The notes below the pieces were generated by a model. That model was not told the origin of the DNA. It was given only the letters and a program-made list of their open reading frames with translations, and ran no database searches. The position numbers were made by a program, and so were the translations under genes. A stretch of DNA of 64,000 bases from Kineosporia babensis (lineage in GTDB: Bacteria > Actinomycetota > Actinomycetes > Actinomycetales > Kineosporiaceae), in assembly GCF_021129305.1 (NCBI RefSeq), contig NZ_JAJOMB010000012.1, positions 62,001-126,000 on the forward strand. The letters run 5' to 3'. Shown here in pieces: positions 28,973-36,544 of this stretch (its first letter is position 1; each line of letters opens with the position of its first letter).

Positions 28973-29692
28973 ATGAGGATCGCCACCGCCAACGTCAACG
29001 GAATCCGTGCCGCCGAACGCCGCGGTATGCCCGCCTGGCTGGCCGAACGGCAGCCCGACATCCTCTGCCTGCAGGAGATCCGGGCCGACGACCCCACCCT
29101 GATGAAGATCATGGGCGAGGGCTGGCACGGCGTGCACGAGGAGTCCGCCACCGCCAAGGGCCGCGCCGGCGTGGCCGTGCTGTCCCGCACCGAGCCCGCC
29201 GAGGTCCGCACCGGCCTGGGCTCCTTCCTGGGCGCAGGCCGCTGGGTCGAGGCTGACTTCACCCTGGCCGACGGCGGCCTGCTGACGGTGGTGTCGGTCT
29301 ACGTGCACACCGGCGAGGCCGAAACCCCCAAGCAGGACGAGAAGTACCGGTTCCTCGACGAGATCCGGGAGCGGATGAACAAGCTCGCCGCGGACGGCCG
29401 GCACCTGCTGGTCTGCGGCGACTTCAACATCTGCCACCGCGAGGCCGACCTGAAGAACTGGAAGGGCAACCTGAAGAAGTCCGGCTTCCTGCCCGCCGAG
29501 CGCGCCTGGATGGACTCGCTGTTCGACGAGGACGGCTTCGTGGACGTGCACCGCAAGCTGGCGGGGGAGGGGCCGGGGCCCTACACGTGGTTCTCCTGGA
29601 GGGGCAAGGCTTGGGATAGCGCAAGTCGTAAATCTACCCCGTGTATTAGTGCAGGTCAGAGCGTTACGAAGGGTGCTTACGCGTCGTGCTGA
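28973..29692 (+). pseudogene. xthA: 5' part of chromosomal exonuclease III gene, split by element
   Basis: Codons 1-214 (28,973-29,614) encode a typical XthA (RIATANVNGIRAAERRG, ILCLQEIRADDPTL, LLVCGDFNICHREADL, GPYTWFSWRGKAWD). The frame then enters element DNA and adds 25 unrelated residues, ending at 29,692. The product lacks the final catalytic Asp and the His of the SDHSP motif, so it should be inactive. The missing 48 codons lie at 48,228-48,374. Joining the two pieces at the shared GGA restores a 262-residue frame exactly. The fused frame's stop overlaps the start of the element's own xthA (GTGCTGA), so a ribosome ending here could restart on the intact copy. Confidence 0.92.
29595..29635 (+). 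other. attL junction
   Basis: Host sequence GGGGCAAGGCTTG meets the shared GGA (29,614-29,616) and then element sequence TAGCGCAAGTCGTAAA. The site was found by aligning the interrupted xthA frame with its 3' remainder. The element arm GTCGTAAA is a near mirror of TTAACGAC at the other end. Confidence 0.82.
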
Positions 29693-30495
29693 GGGTTGCT
29701 ACTGCCAACGTGAACGGTATCCGGGCTGCTGAGCGGCGGGGGATGCCTGCCTGGCTCGCTGAGCGTCAGCCGGACATCCTCTGCCTCCAAGAGATCCGCG
29801 CGGACGATGCGACGCTCATGAAGATCATGGGTGAGGGCTGGTACGGGGTGCATGAAGAGTCGGCCTCGGCCAAGGGGCGGGCCGGCGTTGCTGTGCTGTC
29901 TCGGACTGAGCCGGTGGCGGTGCGCTCTGGCTTGGGCTCGTTCCTCGGTGCTGGGCGCTGGGTTGAGGCTGACTTCGCTCTGACGCCTTCTGCTGAAGGA
30001 GAGCCTTCGCTCTTGACGGTGGTGTCGGTGTACATCCACACCGGTGAGGCTGACACACCGAAGCAGGATGAAAAGTACCGGTTCATGGATGAGATCCGGG
30101 AGCGGATGAACAAACTCGCTGCTGATGGTCGGCATTTGCTGGTGTGCGGTGACTTCAACATCTGCCATCGCGAGGTGGATCTGAAGAACTGGAAAGGCAA
30201 TCTGAAGAAGTCTGGGTTCTTGCCGCGGGAGCGAGCCTGGATGGATTCGTTGTTCCATGAGGACGGGTTTGTGGATGTCCATCGGAAGATGGCCGGCGAA
30301 GGGCCTGGGCCTTATACATGGTTTTCATGGAGAGGCCGCGCATGGGATACAGGAGCCGGTTGGAGAATTGATTATGCTATCGCAACCGACAGTCTTGCCG
30401 AAATGGTTGAATCTACTGAGGTTGATCTCGCTCCAACGTATGACCAACGTTGGAGTGATCATTCCCCTGTGATTTTGGATGTAGTGTTCAGTTAA
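29686..30495 (+). CDS. xthA: Element-borne complete exonuclease III
   Basis: A full-length 269-residue XthA: Glu near 36 (ILCLQEIRADDAT), CGDFNICHREVDL, and the C-terminal His in QRWSDHSPVILDV are all present. It should act as AP endonuclease and 3'-5' exonuclease in base excision repair. By eye it is about 90 percent identical in protein to the broken host copy, but the codons differ greatly, with many T- or A-ending codons and a marked GC drop in the last 150 bases. A GTG start at 29,686 overlaps the stop of the truncated host gene, with GAAGGG upstream. The GAC-codon region equivalent to the att site reads GCATGGGAT instead of GCTTGGGAC. It most likely replaces the gene destroyed by integration. 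Confidence 0.93.
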   Translation: MLRVATANVNGIRAAERRGMPAWLAERQPDILCLQEIRADDATLMKIMGEGWYGVHEESASAKGRAGVAVLSRTEPVAVRSGLGSFLGAGRWVEADFALTPSAEGEPSLLTVVSVYIHTGEADTPKQDEKYRFMDEIRERMNKLAADGRHLLVCGDFNICHREVDLKNWKGNLKKSGFLPRERAWMDSLFHEDGFVDVHRKMAGEGPGPYTWFSWRGRAWDTGAGWRIDYAIATDSLAEMVESTEVDLAPTYDQRWSDHSPVILDVVFS

Positions 30496-30585
30496 TTGGC
30501 CGAGCGCTTCTACGATCGGCTGCCAAGCCAGGATCGGCGGCTCCTAGTTGGGAAATGGGTTCTCCCGTGGTAACTGAATAACTTG

Positions 30586-31449
30586 TCAAGATTTTTCAAG
30601 TCGGCGCAAGAATCTGGAAAGAACGCTGTCCAACTCAATTGGATCGTGGACCGCTTCAGCCACGACTCGATCTACGAAGGCTACACCGGCCTCGTGTAGC
30701 AGATGTTCACGTGATGTGTCCAGAGCTCGGCGGGCATTGTGGTGAGGGCCGTCTACTTCCAACACGCCAGCTCGCCCTTTGTAGGTGACTAAAAAGTCCG
30801 GCTCCCATGTCCTCCCCAGCACTCGACCACCTGCGAGAGGGAAAACGGCGATCGTTTCTTGTTTGGGAAGGGCTTCCTGAAGCCTTTTCAAGGCGAGGTA
30901 CACTTTTTGTTCGCCTTCGTTAGTGAAGAACAGATAATCAGTCGACCATCGGGGCGGTCCTTGACGCAACTTTCGCCCCTGGTTGGTAGGCCGCTTTGGC
31001 GGCTCCAGTTCCCCAAGAAGTCGTGCACGCCAATCGGGACCAACTTCGGGCAGGATTTCACGGAGACCGACGTTGAAATCCCTGTACCTCAGGCGCTTGC
31101 TTACTTCGGCGCATGTATTGTGAAGTGCTTTAACCCATTCTCGGGGAATAGCTGACTGCTGCTCCGGCAAGACTTCGAGCCAAAGTTCGTACTCTTCGTA
31201 CTCATGGTCGTATTCAATCGCAAACGATTGAACCTCGAGAAAACGTAACGCTTTCTCTTTATCTCCTCGCTGTAGCAACAAGGTCAATGCGTGAGCCAAT
31301 ACAGCCTCTCCCATTGCCTCCATCCGTGAATCCCCTTGCAGTTTCGGATCTTCTAAGATTTCGCGGAACGTCAATGCACGTTTGGACTGCTCGTCACGAT
31401 CGCCTGACACTGCTGTTCGCTCCCATCGATCTCTACAGTCGGGTTGCAC
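30586..31449 (-). CDS. PD-(D/E)XK-like nuclease with helical N-terminus
   Basis: A 287-residue protein. Residues 1-165 are helical and unrecognised. The C-terminal 120 residues look like a restriction-endonuclease fold: NEGEQKVYLALKRLQEAL (helix with Glu), then EPDFLVTYKGRAGVLEVDG, which fits the Asp...Glu-x-Asp/Lys pattern, followed by RREHLL-like basic residues and VAFVDRVVAEAV. This resembles DUF559/DUF2726-type nucleases. The start is GTG at 31,449, with GTG at 31,410 as alternative; neither has a strong ribosome site. It converges with the element xthA and is divergent from the DUF4062 gene. A defence role is inference from fold and setting. Confidence 0.72.
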   Translation of the reverse strand: MQPDCRDRWERTAVSGDRDEQSKRALTFREILEDPKLQGDSRMEAMGEAVLAHALTLLLQRGDKEKALRFLEVQSFAIEYDHEYEEYELWLEVLPEQQSAIPREWVKALHNTCAEVSKRLRYRDFNVGLREILPEVGPDWRARLLGELEPPKRPTNQGRKLRQGPPRWSTDYLFFTNEGEQKVYLALKRLQEALPKQETIAVFPLAGGRVLGRTWEPDFLVTYKGRAGVLEVDGPHHNARRALDTSREHLLHEAGVAFVDRVVAEAVHDPIELDSVLSRFLRRLEKS

Positions 31450-31770
31450 ATCCTAGAGTCCGCCGACACTCACCGGAACAGTTCTCCAAGGCGGAGTGGA
31501 CCTAGCCAGGCATGCGGTCAAACTAAGAGTGACCGAAGGACGAGGTAAACAGCCCTTGGAGCGTCACTGATCTGCCGTTATGGACAGGATCCTGGGCGCG
31601 GCCTCGCCAAGGGCAAACAGGTGGGTCGTGTTGCTCCAGCCAGATAGGTCTTGGCGAGAGCTGTGGCATCGCACAGAGCGTTCTAAGTCCAACCCAGCTT
31701 GCCGACGCTAGTCGCGAACGCTGGCGAGTCAGCGTCTCGTCAACTCTCATGCTGAGGTACAGTCGGCCTT
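31450..31770. other. Divergent promoter region in the cargo block
   Basis: About 320 bases between the nuclease and DUF4062-TPR genes, transcribed away from each other. No convincing ORF. It should hold both promoters; I could not assign boxes with confidence. Confidence 0.4.
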
Positions 31771-33363
31771 GTGCCCATAGAGTTGTCATGCCGCGTGGTT
31801 TTTCTCGCGAGTCCGGGTGGCCTTGCGGATGAGCGGGAGGCATGTCGGCGTCTCATAACTGAGTACAACGAGCGGGACTCACTCCAAAGCAGGTCAAGTT
31901 TCTTCCTTCATGCTTGGGAAGACGCTCCAGGCGGAGTTGGACGACCCCAAGAACTTATCAATGCGAAGCTAGACGAGTGCGATTTTACCCTACTGTTGAT
32001 GGGGGATTGGTGGGGCAGTCCGCCAGATAATGAGGGCGCACATACGTCAGGCACTGAAGAAGAGTTTTATCGGTCCTTGGAATTACTCGCCAAGGAGGAT
32101 GCCCCGATGAGAGACATATTTGTCGCGTTCAAAGCGATTCCTCCTGCGCAACTTCGAGACCCGGGACCAAGCCTTCAGACGGTGCTGGCATTTCGCCAAA
32201 GACTAGAGGCGTCCAAGCAGATTATGTACGAAACGTTCGACTCTCTGGAGAATCTTGAGCACCGAGTCCGGCGAAGATTAGTCGAATGGGCAAAACCGCT
32301 TGAAACGAAAATTGCCAAGAAGGTGACTCTCCCCGGACCTGATACTGCAGGTTCTGGAACCGGAGCGAGTAAGGAGGATTACCTCAGATCTGCTCGCGAG
32401 GAAGCGAGAGCCAAACTACTGACGCAAGCTGACACGTCTTATGCCTTGGCAACTAGGGAAGGAGACCCGGATGCCCTGCTTGAGTACGCCAAATTCATGC
32501 GTCGCACTGGCCGGTTCGAACAGGCCCTGGACCTCAATCAGCAGGTGATAAGTAGTTCCACTACTGCGTCACTCCAAACACCCGCTGAGACTGCAGCGAG
32601 GGTCAGCGCCCTAGCGAATAACGGAGTGATAAGACGAAAGCAGGGAAAATTCGCAGACTCGCTCTTTGCCTTGACCGAGGCGGTTGCCACTTCCAAGCAG
32701 GGACATCTCGAAAAGAGTGACGAGTATTGCTATGCCCTGGACAATCTCGGCTATACGCTTCTTCAGCTAAACCGCCCAGATGAAGCGCTGCAAGCATTCC
32801 AGGAATCATACGAAGTGCGCGAAGCCCACGGCGACAGCGACAAGAAGGCCCAGTCTGCAGTAAATCTGGGCAGGCAGCTACTGATGCATTCCAAGTTCGC
32901 GGAAGCCTTGAGTCATTTCGAAGAATCGGACCAACTTTTGCTCAATAGTCAAGACCATCATCTTCGCGCAAACGCAAAGGCTGGTCTGGCCGAGAGTCTA
33001 ATAGAGCTAGGACGCGACGAAGAGGCAATGCCGGCAGTTCGCGAGGCGCTCGAACTGAATGAACGCCTTCAAAGTATCGACGGGCTCAGTATCGCGCATG
33101 GACTAATGGGTCGACTAGCTCTTAATGCTGAAGCATGGGATACAGCCGAGTTTCATCTGACACAAGCTTCTGATCTATCTGAAAGACTGGATAATCCACA
33201 TGGAAAAGGAGTTCTACTAGCATTCTTGGGAATACTGAAGCTGAAACAAGGAAAAACTGAGCAAGCTGCGACGGCTGCTCTAGCAGCCGAAGAGATACAC
33301 GCCAAGTTTCCCAATCAATCGCTCAGGCGGAAAATTGATAATTTAAATAGACTCTTTAGGTAA
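31771..33363 (+). CDS. DUF4062-like (TIR-related) domain fused to TPR repeats
   Basis: A 530-residue protein. Residues 1-150 have the DUF4062 layout: VVFLASPGGLADEREACRRLI, a central strand with DECDFTLLLMGDWWGSPP, and GTEEEFYRSLELL. DUF4062 is related to TIR/SEFIR-like folds. A linker of about 50 residues leads to a TPR array from about 205 to the end (repeats such as ALDNLGYTLLQLNRPDEALQAFQESYEV). There is no NTPase domain between sensor and effector, unlike STAND proteins. It starts GTG at 31,771. Such pairings occur in bacterial immune proteins, where TPRs sense and the TIR-like part acts. Its 3' end overlaps the opposing phosphoesterase gene by 8 bases. Confidence 0.8.
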   Translation: MPIELSCRVVFLASPGGLADEREACRRLITEYNERDSLQSRSSFFLHAWEDAPGGVGRPQELINAKLDECDFTLLLMGDWWGSPPDNEGAHTSGTEEEFYRSLELLAKEDAPMRDIFVAFKAIPPAQLRDPGPSLQTVLAFRQRLEASKQIMYETFDSLENLEHRVRRRLVEWAKPLETKIAKKVTLPGPDTAGSGTGASKEDYLRSAREEARAKLLTQADTSYALATREGDPDALLEYAKFMRRTGRFEQALDLNQQVISSSTTASLQTPAETAARVSALANNGVIRRKQGKFADSLFALTEAVATSKQGHLEKSDEYCYALDNLGYTLLQLNRPDEALQAFQESYEVREAHGDSDKKAQSAVNLGRQLLMHSKFAEALSHFEESDQLLLNSQDHHLRANAKAGLAESLIELGRDEEAMPAVREALELNERLQSIDGLSIAHGLMGRLALNAEAWDTAEFHLTQASDLSERLDNPHGKGVLLAFLGILKLKQGKTEQAATAALAAEEIHAKFPNQSLRRKIDNLNRLFR

Positions 33364-33955
33364 CTTGAAACCATTTTCGGCTTGGCCAGATGAAGCAGGT
33401 CAATGGGTATCCTGAGATAGAGCCGCACCCTGTATCAATGAGTGCATATTTATCTGTGATTAAAGGGACCCCCCTTGCCTGTACGGCATGGCCAAAGACT
33501 CCGTACAACGGCTTACCTTTGATCTCATTCAACATGGGGGCGTGTGCTGCTCGTAGATCAGCCTGCTGGTATACCTCTTCAAGGTCACGAAGAAACCGAA
33601 TGTGAGATGCGGGCATTCGGTCTGAGAGCGATTCGGAACTGGCCCTGCGTGGGTAGGCGCTTAGAGTCGCTGCCCCGCCAATTCGAATAAACCCGGCAGA
33701 GTTGTTTTCGTCAATAGCGCGGAGAAGCGCTTCTTCGTGGTGACCACGCAAGAAGTGAGTGTCTGGGAGATTGGCCTTCAGATCTATGAGAAAATCCAGG
33801 ACCTGGCGGGATTGATCACCCCGATTTATGTAGTCTCCAAGGAACACAAGCCTTTCGGCCTGGGTACTGGCTAGTGAAACTATTTTCACTAGCGGATCTA
33901 GTTGGCCATGGACGTCGCCGACAAAGGCAGTGACCATTCCATTTGCGGCCTTCAT
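33356..33955 (-). CDS. PPP-type (calcineurin-like) metallophosphoesterase
   Basis: A 199-residue enzyme with the two-metal motifs in order: AFVGDVHGQLD, VFLGDYINRGDQS, LRGHHEEALL (His replacing Asn of the usual GNHE) and GVFGHAVQ. This is the serine/threonine phosphatase or ApaH-like branch. Substrates in the family include phosphoproteins and dinucleoside polyphosphates. Its ATG overlaps the stop of the nucleotidyltransferase gene (ATGA), so the two are translated together. A pair able to attach and remove a nucleotide-type mark is an attractive reading, but this is inference. Confidence 0.85.
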   Translation of the reverse strand: MKAANGMVTAFVGDVHGQLDPLVKIVSLASTQAERLVFLGDYINRGDQSRQVLDFLIDLKANLPDTHFLRGHHEEALLRAIDENNSAGFIRIGGAATLSAYPRRASSESLSDRMPASHIRFLRDLEEVYQQADLRAAHAPMLNEIKGKPLYGVFGHAVQARGVPLITDKYALIDTGCGSISGYPLTCFIWPSRKWFQVT

Positions 33956-34782
33956 AGCACAACCTTATCGAGCGCATCGTAGTCAATCTCGTCGTCGAAT
34001 CCGTGAAGCGCGAATGCGGCGAAGTTTGAGAGGTCCCGATCGCTCGACCAGGTGCCCTCTGCGAGTTCCTCCAAGCTTCCAAAAGGATTGGATTTAAGGC
34101 CGCCGCAAAGCTCGTGCAAGCGCGAGCGCAGTTCAAGGAAAGTCTCCTCGGATGCGGGTAGCTGAACTTTTTTATGTGACGAGAGTAGCGGGATCAGATC
34201 CATGTCTCTGTTTCGGGTAGCGATCTCTTTTACCGAGAAACAGGGAGCGCCGTCTTGGAGTGCCTTGGTGTAAAGGGCAGATCGAAGTAGGTACCGGGCT
34301 ACCTTCGTTAGGCCGACGATGTGCTCGACAAGATCACGCCGCGAGGCATCTATTACCGGCGTTAGCCCTTTAATGCGGTATGCGACTTTGGTCGGGTCGG
34401 GCGAGTCGATTGAAGCGAGCATCTGGGCAAGATCGTTGTTTCTGTCTAACAGTATCTTGCCGTCGCGCTTCAAGTGGTAGCCAAAAAGCGTTCCAGAAGT
34501 TGCCCGCAACTGCGATTCGCTGTAGGAGGAGAAGCTGATGTTTTCGTGAATTGGATGTTTCCCTGGGGAAATATAGTTCAGGGCCAGTACATCCAGGTCG
34601 GAGTGCTCATCAACATCACCCCTGGCCCAACTTCCATATGCCAATAGGCACTGAAATTGCCCCGGAAGGCTCGCGCGAAGATCCGCTTGAACACTTCTAG
34701 GCACCTGTAGGGAGGTTAGCGACCTGCTGATTTCGCGCCAGTTGGTGGCGGTACGGTCACGGTCAACTGTCATGGCCACCAT
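33952..34782 (-). CDS. Pol-beta-type nucleotidyltransferase with helical C-terminus
   Basis: A 276-residue protein. The nucleotidyltransferase motif GSWARGDVDEHSDLDVL (GS then DxD) is near residue 52. The following 200 residues are mostly helical, with a block RRDLVEHIVGLTKVARYLLRSALY that looks HEPN- or KNTase-like. Family members transfer AMP or other nucleotides to proteins, tRNA or antibiotics. The ATG at 34,782 is followed by another at 34,773. It is the middle gene of a minus-strand operon, 75 bases after the Abi_C-like gene and overlapping the phosphoesterase gene by 4 bases. Confidence 0.82.
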   Translation of the reverse strand: MVAMTVDRDRTATNWREISRSLTSLQVPRSVQADLRASLPGQFQCLLAYGSWARGDVDEHSDLDVLALNYISPGKHPIHENISFSSYSESQLRATSGTLFGYHLKRDGKILLDRNNDLAQMLASIDSPDPTKVAYRIKGLTPVIDASRRDLVEHIVGLTKVARYLLRSALYTKALQDGAPCFSVKEIATRNRDMDLIPLLSSHKKVQLPASEETFLELRSRLHELCGGLKSNPFGSLEELAEGTWSSDRDLSNFAAFALHGFDDEIDYDALDKVVL

Positions 34783-34857
34783 CCGGACTCGAAAGGAGAT
34801 CGATCTACCGCTGGATGGTCTCCCTGGTCAGCGCACATTGCCCAGAATGATAGACCA

Positions 34858-35781
34858 TCAATTGGAGGACACCTCTTCGTTCCTCCACGGCGCATCAGGG
34901 TCTCCTAGGGTCTCGAGCATCAAGTTGCACCAGGTGGCTGCAGCGCCGGCTGCGAGGCGTGCATGCCTTGGTCGAATCCACCCCGGAACCGATTCCCGTC
35001 CATGACCGACACCGACTTGATTGCGAAGCTCCGTTACGCCCTGAGTTAGACGAGTAAGCGATCCAAGTATTGTTTTGAGGGCCTTCGCCTCTTCGGTCGC
35101 TCCATCCTTGACGCCTGCTGCATGCAACTTTAAGCATTGTTGCGCTTGCGTAACCAGAGCAGGTAAATCGCTTTTTGAATTGAACTCGATTCTCCGCTCG
35201 CGTAGGACAAGTTTAGCGGTGCTTTCGACTAGGTCCTTAGCAACACTGACGGCAAGCCGTGGATCAGAATCCACGCTAGCTGAGAGCCTTCGAAGGTTCT
35301 CAGTAATTGCTGCTGAGTCGGCTAGGGCGTTCATCGCGGGGGCAGCCATCTCGCCAGCTGGAATTTGATCCTGTAACCGATGGAAGTGTGCAAGGGTGGG
35401 TTCGAAAACGGCAGTCACCATGCTGCGCCTAGCGGCCCATGATCCTTGTCCGCCATGAGAAAGCCAATAGGTCCTGAACGTCGTGAAGTCCTGCCAAGGA
35501 CAAACAAATGAGATACCGAAACGCTTACAGATGGACTTGAGCGCGCGTAAGGCTAAGCGCGCCTCTTGATCGGTGATGCGTTCTCCGCCGCTCGTGCCGT
35601 ACGTGTTGAACTCACCGTGCAGCAAAAGAGATAGAGATTCGCCAGCATCAAGATCGGAAACGCCCGGCACCGGTGCTTGCCGCAACTCATCCAGCAGGTC
35701 GGTTTTCAATTGGAGGCGTGGCAAACCCCAAGGGTCTGAAACCGCCGACGATGGATGAAAGAAATCCTCTGGATCTAGCAA
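34858..35781 (-). CDS. Abi_C / HEPN-like abortive-infection protein
   Basis: A 307-residue protein starting with TTG at 35,781, with AAAGGGATGA eight bases upstream. The N-terminal 150 residues are not recognised. The C-terminal 130 residues match the Abi_C pattern: RLAVSVAKDLVESTAKLVLRE, then LTQGVTELRNQVGVGHGRES and ARLAAGAAATWCNLMLETL. The RN...GHG element resembles the conserved Arg-to-His motif of HEPN ribonucleases. Abi_C proteins occur in abortive phage-infection loci. It is first gene of the operon with the nucleotidyltransferase and phosphoesterase; HEPN plus nucleotidyltransferase is a known toxin-antitoxin logic, so the trio is suggestive. Confidence 0.8.
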   Translation of the reverse strand: MLDPEDFFHPSSAVSDPWGLPRLQLKTDLLDELRQAPVPGVSDLDAGESLSLLLHGEFNTYGTSGGERITDQEARLALRALKSICKRFGISFVCPWQDFTTFRTYWLSHGGQGSWAARRSMVTAVFEPTLAHFHRLQDQIPAGEMAAPAMNALADSAAITENLRRLSASVDSDPRLAVSVAKDLVESTAKLVLRERRIEFNSKSDLPALVTQAQQCLKLHAAGVKDGATEEAKALKTILGSLTRLTQGVTELRNQVGVGHGRESVPGWIRPRHARLAAGAAATWCNLMLETLGDPDAPWRNEEVSSN

Positions 35782-35920
35782 CCAAAATCATCCCTTTCGG
35801 ATTCGAGGACGTTCCGCGCCTGAGGCCGAATATAGCAAGAGTTGAACGTATGGAAGCTCGTTTGGGTTGACCCGGGAGGCCCCTTGCCATACATGTGCAC
35901 CCGAGGGCGTTTTCTGGCTG

Positions 35921-36457
35921 CTAGGGAGTGATTTTGCGTAGCTCGTCGGAGACTTGCTTCCAAGGAAACCGGACGGGGGCCGACTCGCTACCCCCGTCTG
36001 CAACTGTGCGATCGGTCAGAACTAGCGTGACGCCGTCTTCGCGCAGATGCGCAAGACTTCGCCTATAGGCTCCGTGCGAAGCGAGAGCGCGATTCATCCA
36101 AGGAGCAACGATGACAGGCTTGTCGGCACCGATCGCTTCGCAAACGATGCCAACGGCAAGAGTGTCCGATATTCCCTGTGCGATTTTATTTATGGTGTTG
36201 AAACTGGCAGGCGCAACCACGATCGCGTCTGCCATTGGCAAAACGTCGGGGTCGTCGGGATGTTTGTAGTGAGACCTGACGGGATGCCCGGTCAAGTCGA
36301 ACAGGTGGGTTGAATCGACGAAGCGTGAACCCATTGGAGTTGTGACTGCACAAAGGTCCCAACCATCGGCCTTCGCGCTTTTCACGAACTCATACGACTC
36401 ATCTGCGTTGCTAACTCCGCAGATGATCAAGTACAGAACCCTTTTGGCGCCGCTCAC
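35921..36457 (-). CDS. Flavoprotein (HFCD/PPC-decarboxylase fold)
   Basis: A 178-residue protein starting with GTG at 36,457, where AGGAG precedes; an open frame extends to 36,583 but would run over the divergent promoter. The sequence begins RVLYLIICGVSNADESYEFV and carries ADAIVVAPASFNTINKIAQG, typical of HFCD flavoproteins, and DKPVIVAPWMNRALA. The family includes phosphopantothenoylcysteine decarboxylase and lantibiotic decarboxylases. In actinomycete mobile elements such a flavoprotein is often divergent from an XRE regulator as here. Its role is unknown. Confidence 0.83.
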   Translation of the reverse strand: MSGAKRVLYLIICGVSNADESYEFVKSAKADGWDLCAVTTPMGSRFVDSTHLFDLTGHPVRSHYKHPDDPDVLPMADAIVVAPASFNTINKIAQGISDTLAVGIVCEAIGADKPVIVAPWMNRALASHGAYRRSLAHLREDGVTLVLTDRTVADGGSESAPVRFPWKQVSDELRKITP

Positions 36458-36544
36458 CTGGCAACTCCTGTCGATAGCGCTCGGGCAATGTCGATCCGTC
36501 GTTAGAATGTCACCCTCCGGTGCATCGATAGCGAGGGGGGTCGC

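Noticed and set aside
29610-29614. CTTGG as the att core
   Set aside because: CTTGG is present at both ends, but joining there leaves the xthA frame out by one base; the GGA core restores the frame exactly.
34895-35890. Several short frames opposite to the Abi_C-like gene
   Set aside because: They have no ribosome sites or family features and are fully inside the supported gene or its leader.
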